Translations under genes and position numbers: made by a program
Shown here: positions 1 to 6,212 of the stretch, piece after piece
Layout of the letters: each line of letters opens with the position of its first letter
Numbering within the stretch: the first letter of the stretch is position 1
Source: an uncultured Chromatiaceae bacterium
GTDB lineage: Bacteria; Pseudomonadota; Gammaproteobacteria; Enterobacterales; Alteromonadaceae
Direction: 5' to 3'
Length of the DNA: 6,654 nt
NCBI GenBank assembly: GCA_946482615.1
Contig: CAMLSF010000184.1
Location: 1 to 6,654, forward strand
The notes under the pieces: model-generated
Told to the model about the DNA's origin: nothing
Database searches by the model: none
Seen by the model: only the letters and a program-made list of their open reading frames with translations

Positions 1-1076
1 TTGTATCCATCCCGCTCAGAGGCCCAGACAAAATGCTGTTTATCTTTTAGGAAATGCAGATCGTCATTTAAATTTAACCAGGTCACACTTTGTTCTTTCA
101 GCAGCACTTTGGTTGCGCCGGAAGGCAGCTCCACAGAACGCAGTTCAAGTTGCTGCTGATCACGGCTTTGCCACTGATAGGTCAGTAATGATGCAGATTT
201 GCTCCAGTTGACACGGGCAAGGTAAATATCCTGCTCCTTGCCTAAATCCAGCCATTGCACCTCAGGGTGCTGCACTGCTACCACCCCCAGCTTTACTTTA
301 ACGTTAGCAGTACCGGTAAATGGATAACGCTGATTAAACAGCTTAATTTCATCCGCATAAATTTCATTACGCACAGCTTCAGCCACAGGTGACTCATCAA
401 TCTGGCTAAAGGCAATTTTACTGTCATCCGGAGCCCACCAGTAGCCTGTCATCCGGCCCATTTCTTCCTGCGCGACAAATTCGGCCATACCATTTTTAAT
501 CAGGCCCTGCCCATCTGTGGTTAACTGAGTTTCTTTGCCTGATTTCAGGTCCAGTACAAAAATATTTTGTTCACGGATAAAAGAAACATACCGACCTTTG
601 GGCGATATTTGTGCATCGGTTTCGAAGGCTTCGGTGTTGGTTAGTTTGCGCGATTTTTGGCTGGATATATCGTAATAATACAAGTCACCATTCAGTGGAA
701 ATAATAAAGCTTTGCCATCTTTTGACCAGTTGTAACTGACAATACCACTGGCGAATAAGCGTAAACGTTCCCGTCTGGCTTTCTCCTCATCAGACAACAG
801 CTCAGGACCACTAAACAATTGATTTGAATCAACTAAAAGGCTGTGTTTACCACTTTTGAGCTGGTATTGCCACAAATCCAGTCGGTTAGCATCCGTTGTT
901 TTTCCTTTGAGATAAGTCACACGACTGCCATCAGGAGAAAAGCTTAAAGAACGAGGCGCTGTACCGCTTAAGGCGGGTTCTGCAAACAAACGCTCCAGAG
1001 GTAAATTGACGTTTGCCTGCGCTGTAGCAGAGAGTAATACTGTGGCAACACCTGCCGGAGTCAGAAGTTTTTTCAC
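1..1076 (-). CDS. DPP-IV-like S9B dipeptidyl peptidase, N-terminal part (cut by window edge)
   Basis: This is the first 358 residues of an exported serine peptidase of family S9B; the catalytic alpha/beta-hydrolase domain lies beyond the left edge (family members are usually about 700-780 residues). Residues 1-21 form a signal peptide (MKKLLTPAGV start, cleavage likely after AQA). The rest matches the DPP-IV beta-propeller, with blades such as LSFSPDGSRVTYL (44-56) and ISPKGRYVSF (157-166). AQEEMGRMTGYWWAPDD (202-218) carries the double glutamate E204-E205, which in DPP IV binds the free N-terminus of the substrate; it is followed by FSQIDESPV (223-231). The family therefore removes N-terminal dipeptides, probably in the periplasm. 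No ATG lies between the upstream in-frame TAG (1107-1109) and the propeller, so the start is GTG at 1076; AAGGA (1086-1090) sits 9 bases upstream. The adjoining CTG (1079) is a weaker alternative. It is divergent from the TonB receptor. Confidence 0.9.
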   Translation of the reverse strand, partial: MKKLLTPAGVATVLLSATAQANVNLPLERLFAEPALSGTAPRSLSFSPDGSRVTYLKGKTTDANRLDLWQYQLKSGKHSLLVDSNQLFSGPELLSDEEKARRERLRLFASGIVSYNWSKDGKALLFPLNGDLYYYDISSQKSRKLTNTEAFETDAQISPKGRYVSFIREQNIFVLDLKSGKETQLTTDGQGLIKNGMAEFVAQEEMGRMTGYWWAPDDSKIAFSQIDESPVAEAVRNEIYADEIKLFNQRYPFTGTANVKVKLGVVAVQHPEVQWLDLGKEQDIYLARVNWSKSASLLTYQWQSRDQQQLELRSVELPSGATKVLLKEQSVTWLNLNDDLHFLKDKQHFVWASERDGY

Positions 1077-1192
1077 CAGTGTAAATCCTTGATTAAATGA
1101 ACCCAGCTATCTGAATCGACTTTGAGTAAAACAGCAAGTCAGATCGGATATTTTTCCGTTTTTTAAGTTCAATTTTTTAGTCATATCTCTGC

Positions 1193-1217
1193 AAAAAACC
1201 GGGGCAAAGCCCCATGG
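1193..1217 (-). terminator. Terminator-like hairpin in the leader of the peptidase gene
   Basis: Read on the minus strand, GGGGC-TTT-GCCCC (1213-1201) is followed by GG and then six T (1198-1193). An outer CC/GG pair (1217-1216 with 1200-1199) can add to the stem. This is the form of a rho-independent terminator, yet no minus-strand gene lies upstream of it; it stands about 117 bases ahead of the peptidase start. It may be a leader attenuator, the end of a short RNA, or protection against antisense read-through. On the plus strand there is no T-run, so it should not stop receptor transcription. The stem is short (5 bp core), hence moderate confidence. Confidence 0.42.
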
Positions 1218-1218
1218 A

Positions 1219-1233
1219 GCACCAAGATGGTGC
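1219..1233. other. Small hairpin next to the leader terminator
   Basis: GCACC (1219-1223) and GGTGC (1229-1233) are perfect complements around a 5-base loop. The hairpin lies 5 bases from the GGGGC/GCCCC stem, on the 5' side for minus-strand transcripts. A GGTG at 1241-1244 on the minus strand could instead pair with the CACC arm, so mutually exclusive folds are possible. Function is unknown; it could be part of an RNA switch or a dyad bound by a regulator. Confidence 0.35.
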
Positions 1234-1278
1234 GATAAATCACCAAAAAAGAGCGATCAGATCACAAAAAATCACGAT
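1233..1278 (+). repeat. CGAT-anchored tandem repeat upstream of the receptor promoter
   Basis: CGAT occurs at 1233-1236, 1254-1257 and 1275-1278, exactly 21 bases apart. Between them, ATCACCAAAAAA (1239-1250) and ATCACAAAAAA (1261-1271) repeat with a 22-base offset. The array ends at the first base of the candidate -35 box, so both copies face about the same side of the helix. This is the usual place for an activator site or for A-tract/UP-element DNA. No known operator consensus is recognised. Confidence 0.45.
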
Positions 1279-1306
1279 AGACAAATCTGAACTTTTCAAA
1301 TATGGT
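1278..1306 (+). promoter_or_regulatory. Sigma-70-type promoter for the TonB receptor
   Basis: TAGACA (1278-1283, five of six matches to the -35 consensus) and TATGGT (1301-1306, four of six to the -10) are separated by the optimal 17 bases. Transcription would begin near 1313, just ahead of the receptor gene. The tandem repeat at 1233-1278 abuts the -35. Confidence 0.55.
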
Positions 1307-1353
1307 CATTACAGAGCTCGTAGATAAAAATGAGCCAAAACAAAAATCCAGAT

Positions 1354-1360
1354 GAGAAGG
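1354..1360 (+). promoter_or_regulatory. Ribosome binding site that decides the receptor start
   Basis: GAGAAGG lies 8 bases upstream of the ATG at 1369. The earlier in-frame ATG at 1330 has no comparable purine-rich site in the 20 bases before it. This favours 1369 as the start. Confidence 0.55.
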
Positions 1361-1368
1361 CAACATCC

Positions 1369-3981
1369 ATGAAGAAAGAATCAATCCACTACCACCCTGT
1401 TGCTGCCGCTATAAAAATCGCGTTATGCGGCAGCTTATTGTTCAGCACTTCATTATTGGCCCAGGAAGCTCCTGATGCCGCAGAAAAAAAAGCCGAAGAT
1501 ACCTCAGTTGAAAAAATAGCAGTAATAGGCGCACGTGGCGCACCACGCTCTGTAGGTGACTCAGCTGTACCTGTAGACGTTATAGGTGGCGAAGAATTCT
1601 CGAAAACCGGCACCAGCGATATGGTCAGCTTAATGACAGCTGCAGTCCCTTCCTTTAACGTTAACGCCCAACCTATTAATGACGCCTCAACCTTAATCCG
1701 CCCGGCAAACTTACGTGGTCTGCCACCAGATAGCACTCTGATCTTAGTAAACGGCAAAAGACGTCATCGCGCTGCAGTAATTACCTTTTTGGGTAGCGGC
1801 ATTTCTGACGGCTCACAAGGCCCGGATATTTCTGTTATCCCATCTATTGCGCTAAAACAAGTTGAAATATTAAGAGATGGTGCAGCAGCGCAATACGGTT
1901 CGGACGCTATAGCTGGTGTGATTAACTTCCGCTTAAAAGATGCAGCCGAAGGCGGTTCTTTTGAAGTGAAAAGTGGCCAGTTTTATGAAGGTGACGGTGA
2001 TTTACGCCAGGTGTCGGGTAACATAGGTTTACCTTTTACCGACAATGGTTTTGCCAACATCAGCGGTGAATTTAAGCAGGCCGATCCTACCAGCCGTTCA
2101 GTGCAGCGCAGCGATGCAGCAGCTTCAGCTGCTGCAGGCAATCCTTTTATCGCAAACCCAGCTCAGGTATGGGGCTCACCAGAATTTAAACGTGATGCGA
2201 AATTGTTTGCCAATATTGGCTTAGAAGTCGCCAAAGATCGTGAGTTTTATTTATTTACCAACTGGGCTGAACGTGACGTGGAGGGGGGGTTTTATTTCCG
2301 CCACCCAACCACGCGCAGTGGTGTCTACTCTAATGATGAAGGTGAAAGCCTGCTGATTGGTAACCTGGACGAAAGCTTAGGTGCTTGTCCTACTATTTCT
2401 GCTATGACAGGCGATAATATCCGTGACCATGCGGCTATTATGGCTGATGTGGATGCACTGCCAGATCACTGTTTTACCTACTACGGTATGTTACCCGGTG
2501 GTTTTACCCCTAAATTTGGTGGTGTAGTGACCGACACGGCGATAGCATCGGGCGTAAAAGGTGAGCTGGATTCCGGCTGGGCTTTTGATGCCAGTATGTC
2601 AGTGGGTCGCAGTGAAGTGGAGTTTTATATCAATAACACTCTGAACCCTTCATTAGGCCCAGATACTCCACGATCTTTCAAACCGGGTAAATATGTACAG
2701 CTGGAAAAAGCAGCCAACTTAGATTTCAACAAGCCATTTGATGTAGATGCACTACCTTATCCATTGAATGTAGCCGGTGGTGTGGAATACCGTGATGAAA
2801 CTTTTGAAATTTATGCAGGTGATGCCGCCTCTTTTGAGGTAGGTCCTTTGGCCTCACAAGGTTTTGGTATAGGTTCAAACGGTTTCCCTGGCTTTAAACC
2901 GGAGGATGCAGGCTCTTTTAACCGTTATAGCTACGCTGCTTATACTGAGTTAGGTGCTGAGTTCAGCGATAGCTTCCGTATGGACTTTGCACTGCGCTTC
3001 GAAGATTTCGAAGATTTTGGTGATACCACGAACGGTAAAATTACAGCACGTTATCAGGCTACTGATGAAATTGCGTTTCGTGCCGCAGCCAGTACTGGCT
3101 TCCGGGCGCCCACTGTAGGTCAAAGCCATGTGCGTAACGTCACTACATCCTTCAGCCCTGCCGGCTTAGTGGATACAGCGACTTTACCACCAGATCACCC
3201 TATTTCACTGCAAAAAGGCGGTAAGCCATTAACTCCCGAAGAGTCGAAAAACTTCTCTGTGGGTACTGTGCTTGAAGTCAACGACTGGTATGTCACTTTG
3301 GACTATTTCCATATTAAAGTGGAAGATCGTATCAGCCAGACTTCTTCTCTGGAACTTACAGAAGAAGATATTGAAGAGCTGCTTGCTTTAGGCGTAAATG
3401 ATGCCAGTAGCTTTACCAGCGTTAAGTATTTTACCAACGACTTTGACACCACAACTCAGGGCTTAGACTTAGTTGCTAACTATGGTTTTGATCTGTGGGA
3501 TGGTCGCACTACCCTGTCTCTCGCATATAACTGGACCGATACCAATGTAGATCGCATCAGCGAATATATGATTGATGGCGAGTTAAAAACCAATATCAGC
3601 GATGCGAAAAAAGAGCAGCTGGAACGTGGTTTACCCCGTGTTCGTGGTAGTTTCACAGTCAACCAGAACTACGGTGACTGGAATGGTTATATTCGCTTTA
3701 ACCACTTTGGCTCGTTTTACGAAGACCACTTAGACAACGGTGTTTTACTGGAATCTGACGGTGGTATTCCTATTGAGGTGGGTTCTGCTATTACCACTGA
3801 CGCAGAAATAAGCTATAGCATTAACGACAGCTATGAAATCAGCGTAGGCGCTCAAAACTTATTTGACGAATACCCGGATGAACATAAATGGCAAGGTATA
3901 GCAGGTTCTAAATACCCAACGACCGCAGTTATGGGCATCAACGGCGGTTTCTACTACGTTCGTTTAAACTATAACTTCTGA
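1369..3981 (+). CDS. TonB-dependent outer-membrane receptor
   Basis: This is an 870-residue gated outer-membrane transporter that uses TonB-ExbB-ExbD energy to import a ligand; the substrate cannot be read from the sequence. Residues 1-31 are a signal peptide (MKKESIHYHPVAAAIK, then a hydrophobic run ending SLLA). A TonB-box-like VEKIAVIG is at 47-54. The plug spans about 62-190, with NLRGLPPDSTLILVNGKRR (114-132) and the highly conserved RDGAAAQYGSDAIAGVINF (169-187). The barrel follows, with typical strands such as ALRFEDFEDFGD, TGFRAP (about 577) and NLFDEYPDEHKW (about 830), and ends in the outer-membrane signature YVRLNYNF with terminal Phe. C340 and C368 are the only cysteines seen after the signal and may form a loop disulphide. 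Length is normal for large receptors. An alternative start at 1330 would add 13 residues but lacks a Shine-Dalgarno site. Divergence from a dipeptidyl peptidase hints at peptides or a peptide-bound ligand (inference). Confidence 0.95.
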   Translation: MKKESIHYHPVAAAIKIALCGSLLFSTSLLAQEAPDAAEKKAEDTSVEKIAVIGARGAPRSVGDSAVPVDVIGGEEFSKTGTSDMVSLMTAAVPSFNVNAQPINDASTLIRPANLRGLPPDSTLILVNGKRRHRAAVITFLGSGISDGSQGPDISVIPSIALKQVEILRDGAAAQYGSDAIAGVINFRLKDAAEGGSFEVKSGQFYEGDGDLRQVSGNIGLPFTDNGFANISGEFKQADPTSRSVQRSDAAASAAAGNPFIANPAQVWGSPEFKRDAKLFANIGLEVAKDREFYLFTNWAERDVEGGFYFRHPTTRSGVYSNDEGESLLIGNLDESLGACPTISAMTGDNIRDHAAIMADVDALPDHCFTYYGMLPGGFTPKFGGVVTDTAIASGVKGELDSGWAFDASMSVGRSEVEFYINNTLNPSLGPDTPRSFKPGKYVQLEKAANLDFNKPFDVDALPYPLNVAGGVEYRDETFEIYAGDAASFEVGPLASQGFGIGSNGFPGFKPEDAGSFNRYSYAAYTELGAEFSDSFRMDFALRFEDFEDFGDTTNGKITARYQATDEIAFRAAASTGFRAPTVGQSHVRNVTTSFSPAGLVDTATLPPDHPISLQKGGKPLTPEESKNFSVGTVLEVNDWYVTLDYFHIKVEDRISQTSSLELTEEDIEELLALGVNDASSFTSVKYFTNDFDTTTQGLDLVANYGFDLWDGRTTLSLAYNWTDTNVDRISEYMIDGELKTNISDAKKEQLERGLPRVRGSFTVNQNYGDWNGYIRFNHFGSFYEDHLDNGVLLESDGGIPIEVGSAITTDAEISYSINDSYEISVGAQNLFDEYPDEHKWQGIAGSKYPTTAVMGINGGFYYVRLNYNF

Positions 3982-3998
3982 TAGACCTAAATAAAGCC

Positions 3999-4026
3999 AA
4001 AAGCCCGGTTTTCAAACCGGGCTTTT
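3999..4026 (+). terminator. Intrinsic terminator after the TonB receptor
   Basis: AAAAGCCCGGTT (3999-4010) pairs perfectly with AACCGGGCTTTT (4015-4026) around a 4-base loop, 17 bases after the receptor stop. The GC-rich core followed by TTTTGT is a classic rho-independent terminator. Because the stem is A-flanked on the left it could also act on the minus strand. It makes the receptor a single-gene transcription unit and separates it from the hydrolase. Confidence 0.9.
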
Positions 4027-4089
4027 GTATTTGCAGATCTGGTATGACCATGGCAAAGTGCAGTCTGGTTTGGCCAATAAAGATTAATA

Positions 4090-4980
4090 ATGGATTTAAT
4101 CCCCTGGAGTTACCCGACTCACCACAGTTTTACCCTACGCGGGTTTTATACGCCGCCAACAGGTAAAGCTGTACTGCATATTCTGCACGGCAATGGCTAT
4201 TGCAGCAGAATGTATCAACCTTTTTTAGCTCAGTTACTGCCCTACTTTGACCTGTTTTTATCTGATGCCCAAGGCCATGGTGACAGCGATCATGGAGGAG
4301 CTTTTGTAGGCTGGAACCAAAGCGCAGATCTGGCGCTTGAGGCCTGGCTTGCTCATAAGCACTTATTTGCGACTGTACCTTGTTATGGTGTAGGCCACAG
4401 TTTTGGCGGCGTGTTAACAGCACTGATTAACAGTAAAACCTCCAGTCCCTTTGATGCTGTGGTATTACTTGACCCTGTGTTATTTACACCTGGGATGCTG
4501 ACGATAATGCGCACCCTGGACTGGCTTGGTTTATATAAAAAGAATCCAATGGCCAAAAAAGCATTAAATCGTCGTCAACATTGGCCAGATAAAGATTCTG
4601 CATACAGCTACCTGCACCAGAGAGGTATGTTTAAAAACTGGCAGGATGATGCGCTGGCCAGTTATATCGAGCATGCGTTACATCATACTCATCAGGGGTT
4701 GACCTTAAAATGTAAAGCACAGCGCGAAGCCGAAATATTTGCGTCTTATCCAAAACAGTTGTGGAAACAGCTGCAGCAGCCCTGTAGCCCAACTCTTCTG
4801 ATCCATGGTCACAACACTTATCCTTTTGTCAGTAAATCAGCTAAAAAATGGCGCGAGATACATCATGCTGTTCAGCTACTTGAGGTTAAAGGTGGGCATT
4901 GTTTTATGCAGGAAAATCCAAAGGATACTGCACTAGTTGTTTTCAACTTCCTGCAACAACAGACAAAAAATAGCCTATGA
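4090..4980 (+). CDS. Alpha/beta hydrolase of unknown substrate
   Basis: This 296-residue protein has the alpha/beta-hydrolase fold and no signal peptide, so it is probably a cytoplasmic esterase or lipase-like enzyme. In order: the oxyanion-hole loop HGNG (33-36), LSDAQGHGDSD (57-67), the nucleophile elbow GHSFGG with Ser104 (102-107), VVLLDPV (124-130), a helical cap region (about 135-230), strand LLIHG (236-240), and the catalytic histidine in KGGH (His270). The usual acid after the LLIHG strand is absent: HNTYPFV has Thr243 where Asp is expected. Asp128, after the preceding core strand, is the best substitute. The in-frame TAA at 4078-4080 leaves the ATG at 4090 as the first possible start; the ribosome site (AAAGA) is weak. 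It follows a strong terminator and no clear promoter is visible, so its expression is uncertain. The substrate cannot be named. Confidence 0.85.
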   Translation: MDLIPWSYPTHHSFTLRGFYTPPTGKAVLHILHGNGYCSRMYQPFLAQLLPYFDLFLSDAQGHGDSDHGGAFVGWNQSADLALEAWLAHKHLFATVPCYGVGHSFGGVLTALINSKTSSPFDAVVLLDPVLFTPGMLTIMRTLDWLGLYKKNPMAKKALNRRQHWPDKDSAYSYLHQRGMFKNWQDDALASYIEHALHHTHQGLTLKCKAQREAEIFASYPKQLWKQLQQPCSPTLLIHGHNTYPFVSKSAKKWREIHHAVQLLEVKGGHCFMQENPKDTALVVFNFLQQQTKNSL

Positions 4981-5003
4981 CAATTTTTAATCAGCAATAC
5001 CAT

Positions 5004-5031
5004 TCGACTGTCTGTGTAGTTGCTTTATAAT
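5004..5031 (+). promoter_or_regulatory. Promoter of the NlpE/META lipoprotein gene
   Basis: TATAAT (5026-5031) is a perfect -10 box. TCGACT (5004-5009, four of six) lies 16 bases upstream as -35. The bases right after the -10 are GGCGCC, a GC-rich discriminator of the kind found at growth-rate- or ppGpp-controlled promoters. Transcription would begin near 5038, leaving a leader of about 24 bases before the ATG at 5062. Confidence 0.6.
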
Positions 5032-5061
5032 GGCGCCAATTTTCTTGGGATCCAGATAAAT

Positions 5062-6168
5062 ATGAAGCAGAGTTTTATTTTAAGCGCTTTAGTCCTGGCT
5101 TTGGCTGGTTGTAGCCAGTTACCAGAGCAAGCGCCAGCCCCAATCAGTGAAATCAGTGAGCCTGTTGTGGCGGTTGAGCCTGAACTCGTTGAAAACGAAG
5201 TGCTGAATGATCATGTAGCTCAAGCTCAGGCGACTGATTTTGGTCATATTTTTATTGATCGTGATATGAGTTTCATAGGTACTTTGCCTTGTGAAGGTTG
5301 TCCTGGTGTAAAGTACCACGTCAATTTGTTTCAGGACGGCAAGTTTGAAGCCCGTCAGGAGTTTATTGACAAGCATGAAGTGAATCTGGTGAAAGGAACC
5401 TGGCTATTGGAAGGTCGGGTTATTCACTTAATGTCTCAGCAAACTAAAATTCCGTCCTTCCAGTTTGTCAGCAATAACAAAGTGGTGCTGTTGGATGAAG
5501 CCGGTAAACCCGTCGTCTCCAAAGACAACTATGAGTTAGTACGTTCCAACAATTTTATTAAACTGGATACCAGCATGCAAATGTTAGGTATGTATCAGGT
5601 TATTGATAATAATGCAGTTTTTACCTCATGTACCAGTGGGGAAAAATCAACCATAGCCATGACTCAACATCATATTCCTATGCTGCGCAGTTATCAGACA
5701 GACAAAAACCTGAATGGCAAGCCAGTGATCGCCACTATGATTGCGCGCCAAAGTCAAAAAGAAGACAAGATGCTGTTTGTTGAGAAATTTGAGCAGTTCT
5801 GGCCGGGTGCCACCTGTCCTGACACACTGAATATTGCCAAAGTACAAGGTATTGTCTGGCGGGTAGAACGGGTTAAATTTATCCAGGTACCACAGCAGTA
5901 CAACTTACGTATGCTGTTTAACGACAATGCTAAATTGTACGGATTCTCAGGTTGTAACGTATTTAACGCCAGCTACAGCCAAAGCTCTAACTTATTGAAA
6001 GTAAACCCTTTAGTCAGCACCAAAAAGTATTGCGCTCAAAGTAACTACTATGAGTCAAACTTTACCCAACACTTACAAATGGCTGATCGTATCGAATTAA
6101 ACGGCGATAAGTTACAGTTATTCCACAACAATGAAGTGGTTGTGGAAATGAAACCTGCATTAAATTAA
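5062..6168 (+). CDS. Outer-membrane lipoprotein with NlpE-like, OB-like and META/HslJ-like domains
   Basis: The product has 368 residues. The N-terminus MKQSFILSALVLALAGC is a lipoprotein signal with lipobox LAGC; Cys17 is the lipidated residue and Ser18 (not Asp) at +2 predicts sorting to the outer membrane. A Pro/Glu-rich linker (about 19-58) leads to an NlpE N-terminal-type domain (about 68-160) with GTLPCEGCPG (C77-x-x-C80) and KGTWLLEG. Residues about 172-255 resemble the NlpE C-terminal OB-type segment, with FTSC (C190) and FEQFWPGATC (C251). Residues about 263-364 resemble META/HslJ domains: VWRVERV, GFSGCNVF (C298), LVSTKKYC (C324) and a final IELNGDKLQLF. In E. coli NlpE signals surface and copper stress through Cpx, and HslJ relates to heat or novobiocin stress; an envelope-stress role here is inference. 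An upstream in-frame TTG at 5020 is rejected because it precedes the -10 box. GGGA (5047-5050) is only a weak, distant ribosome site. Confidence 0.85.
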   Translation: MKQSFILSALVLALAGCSQLPEQAPAPISEISEPVVAVEPELVENEVLNDHVAQAQATDFGHIFIDRDMSFIGTLPCEGCPGVKYHVNLFQDGKFEARQEFIDKHEVNLVKGTWLLEGRVIHLMSQQTKIPSFQFVSNNKVVLLDEAGKPVVSKDNYELVRSNNFIKLDTSMQMLGMYQVIDNNAVFTSCTSGEKSTIAMTQHHIPMLRSYQTDKNLNGKPVIATMIARQSQKEDKMLFVEKFEQFWPGATCPDTLNIAKVQGIVWRVERVKFIQVPQQYNLRMLFNDNAKLYGFSGCNVFNASYSQSSNLLKVNPLVSTKKYCAQSNYYESNFTQHLQMADRIELNGDKLQLFHNNEVVVEMKPALN

Positions 6169-6180
6169 TCCCGCTTACAT

Positions 6181-6212
6181 GCCTTTGTGATGTCGTTTGA
6201 TATCACAAAGGC
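6181..6212. terminator. Hairpin between convergent genes, probable terminator
   Basis: GCCTTTGTGAT (6181-6191) pairs perfectly with ATCACAAAGGC (6202-6212). The stem can extend inward by three more pairs, one of them G-U, leaving a GTTT loop. It begins 13 bases after the lipoprotein stop and is followed on the plus strand by a T-rich but broken run (TCTGTTTCTGTTGTC). There is no T-run on the minus side. The right arm overlaps the stop codon (6203-6205) of the opposing small gene, so it may serve both directions imperfectly. Confidence 0.6.

Noticed and set aside
1389..1757. Open frame on the minus strand opposite the receptor plug
   Set aside because: It is antisense to strongly conserved plug codons and its translation resembles no protein; it is a shadow of the real frame. 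The same holds for minus-strand frames at 3480-3662, 4130-4423, 5119-5376 and 5647-5847.
2115..2136. Perfect inverted repeat with 10-base arms inside the receptor gene
   Set aside because: It lies within an alanine-rich stretch (AAASAAAG). Alternating GCA and GCT codons create such symmetry by chance, with no T-run or regulatory context.
4044..4166. 40-codon frame starting at ATGACCATGGCA before the hydrolase
   Set aside because: It has no ribosome binding site, overlaps the hydrolase start out of frame and has no recognisable sequence.
5020..5061. Upstream TTG start extending the lipoprotein by 14 residues
   Set aside because: It would lie upstream of the -10 box and would bury the lipoprotein signal peptide behind extra residues.
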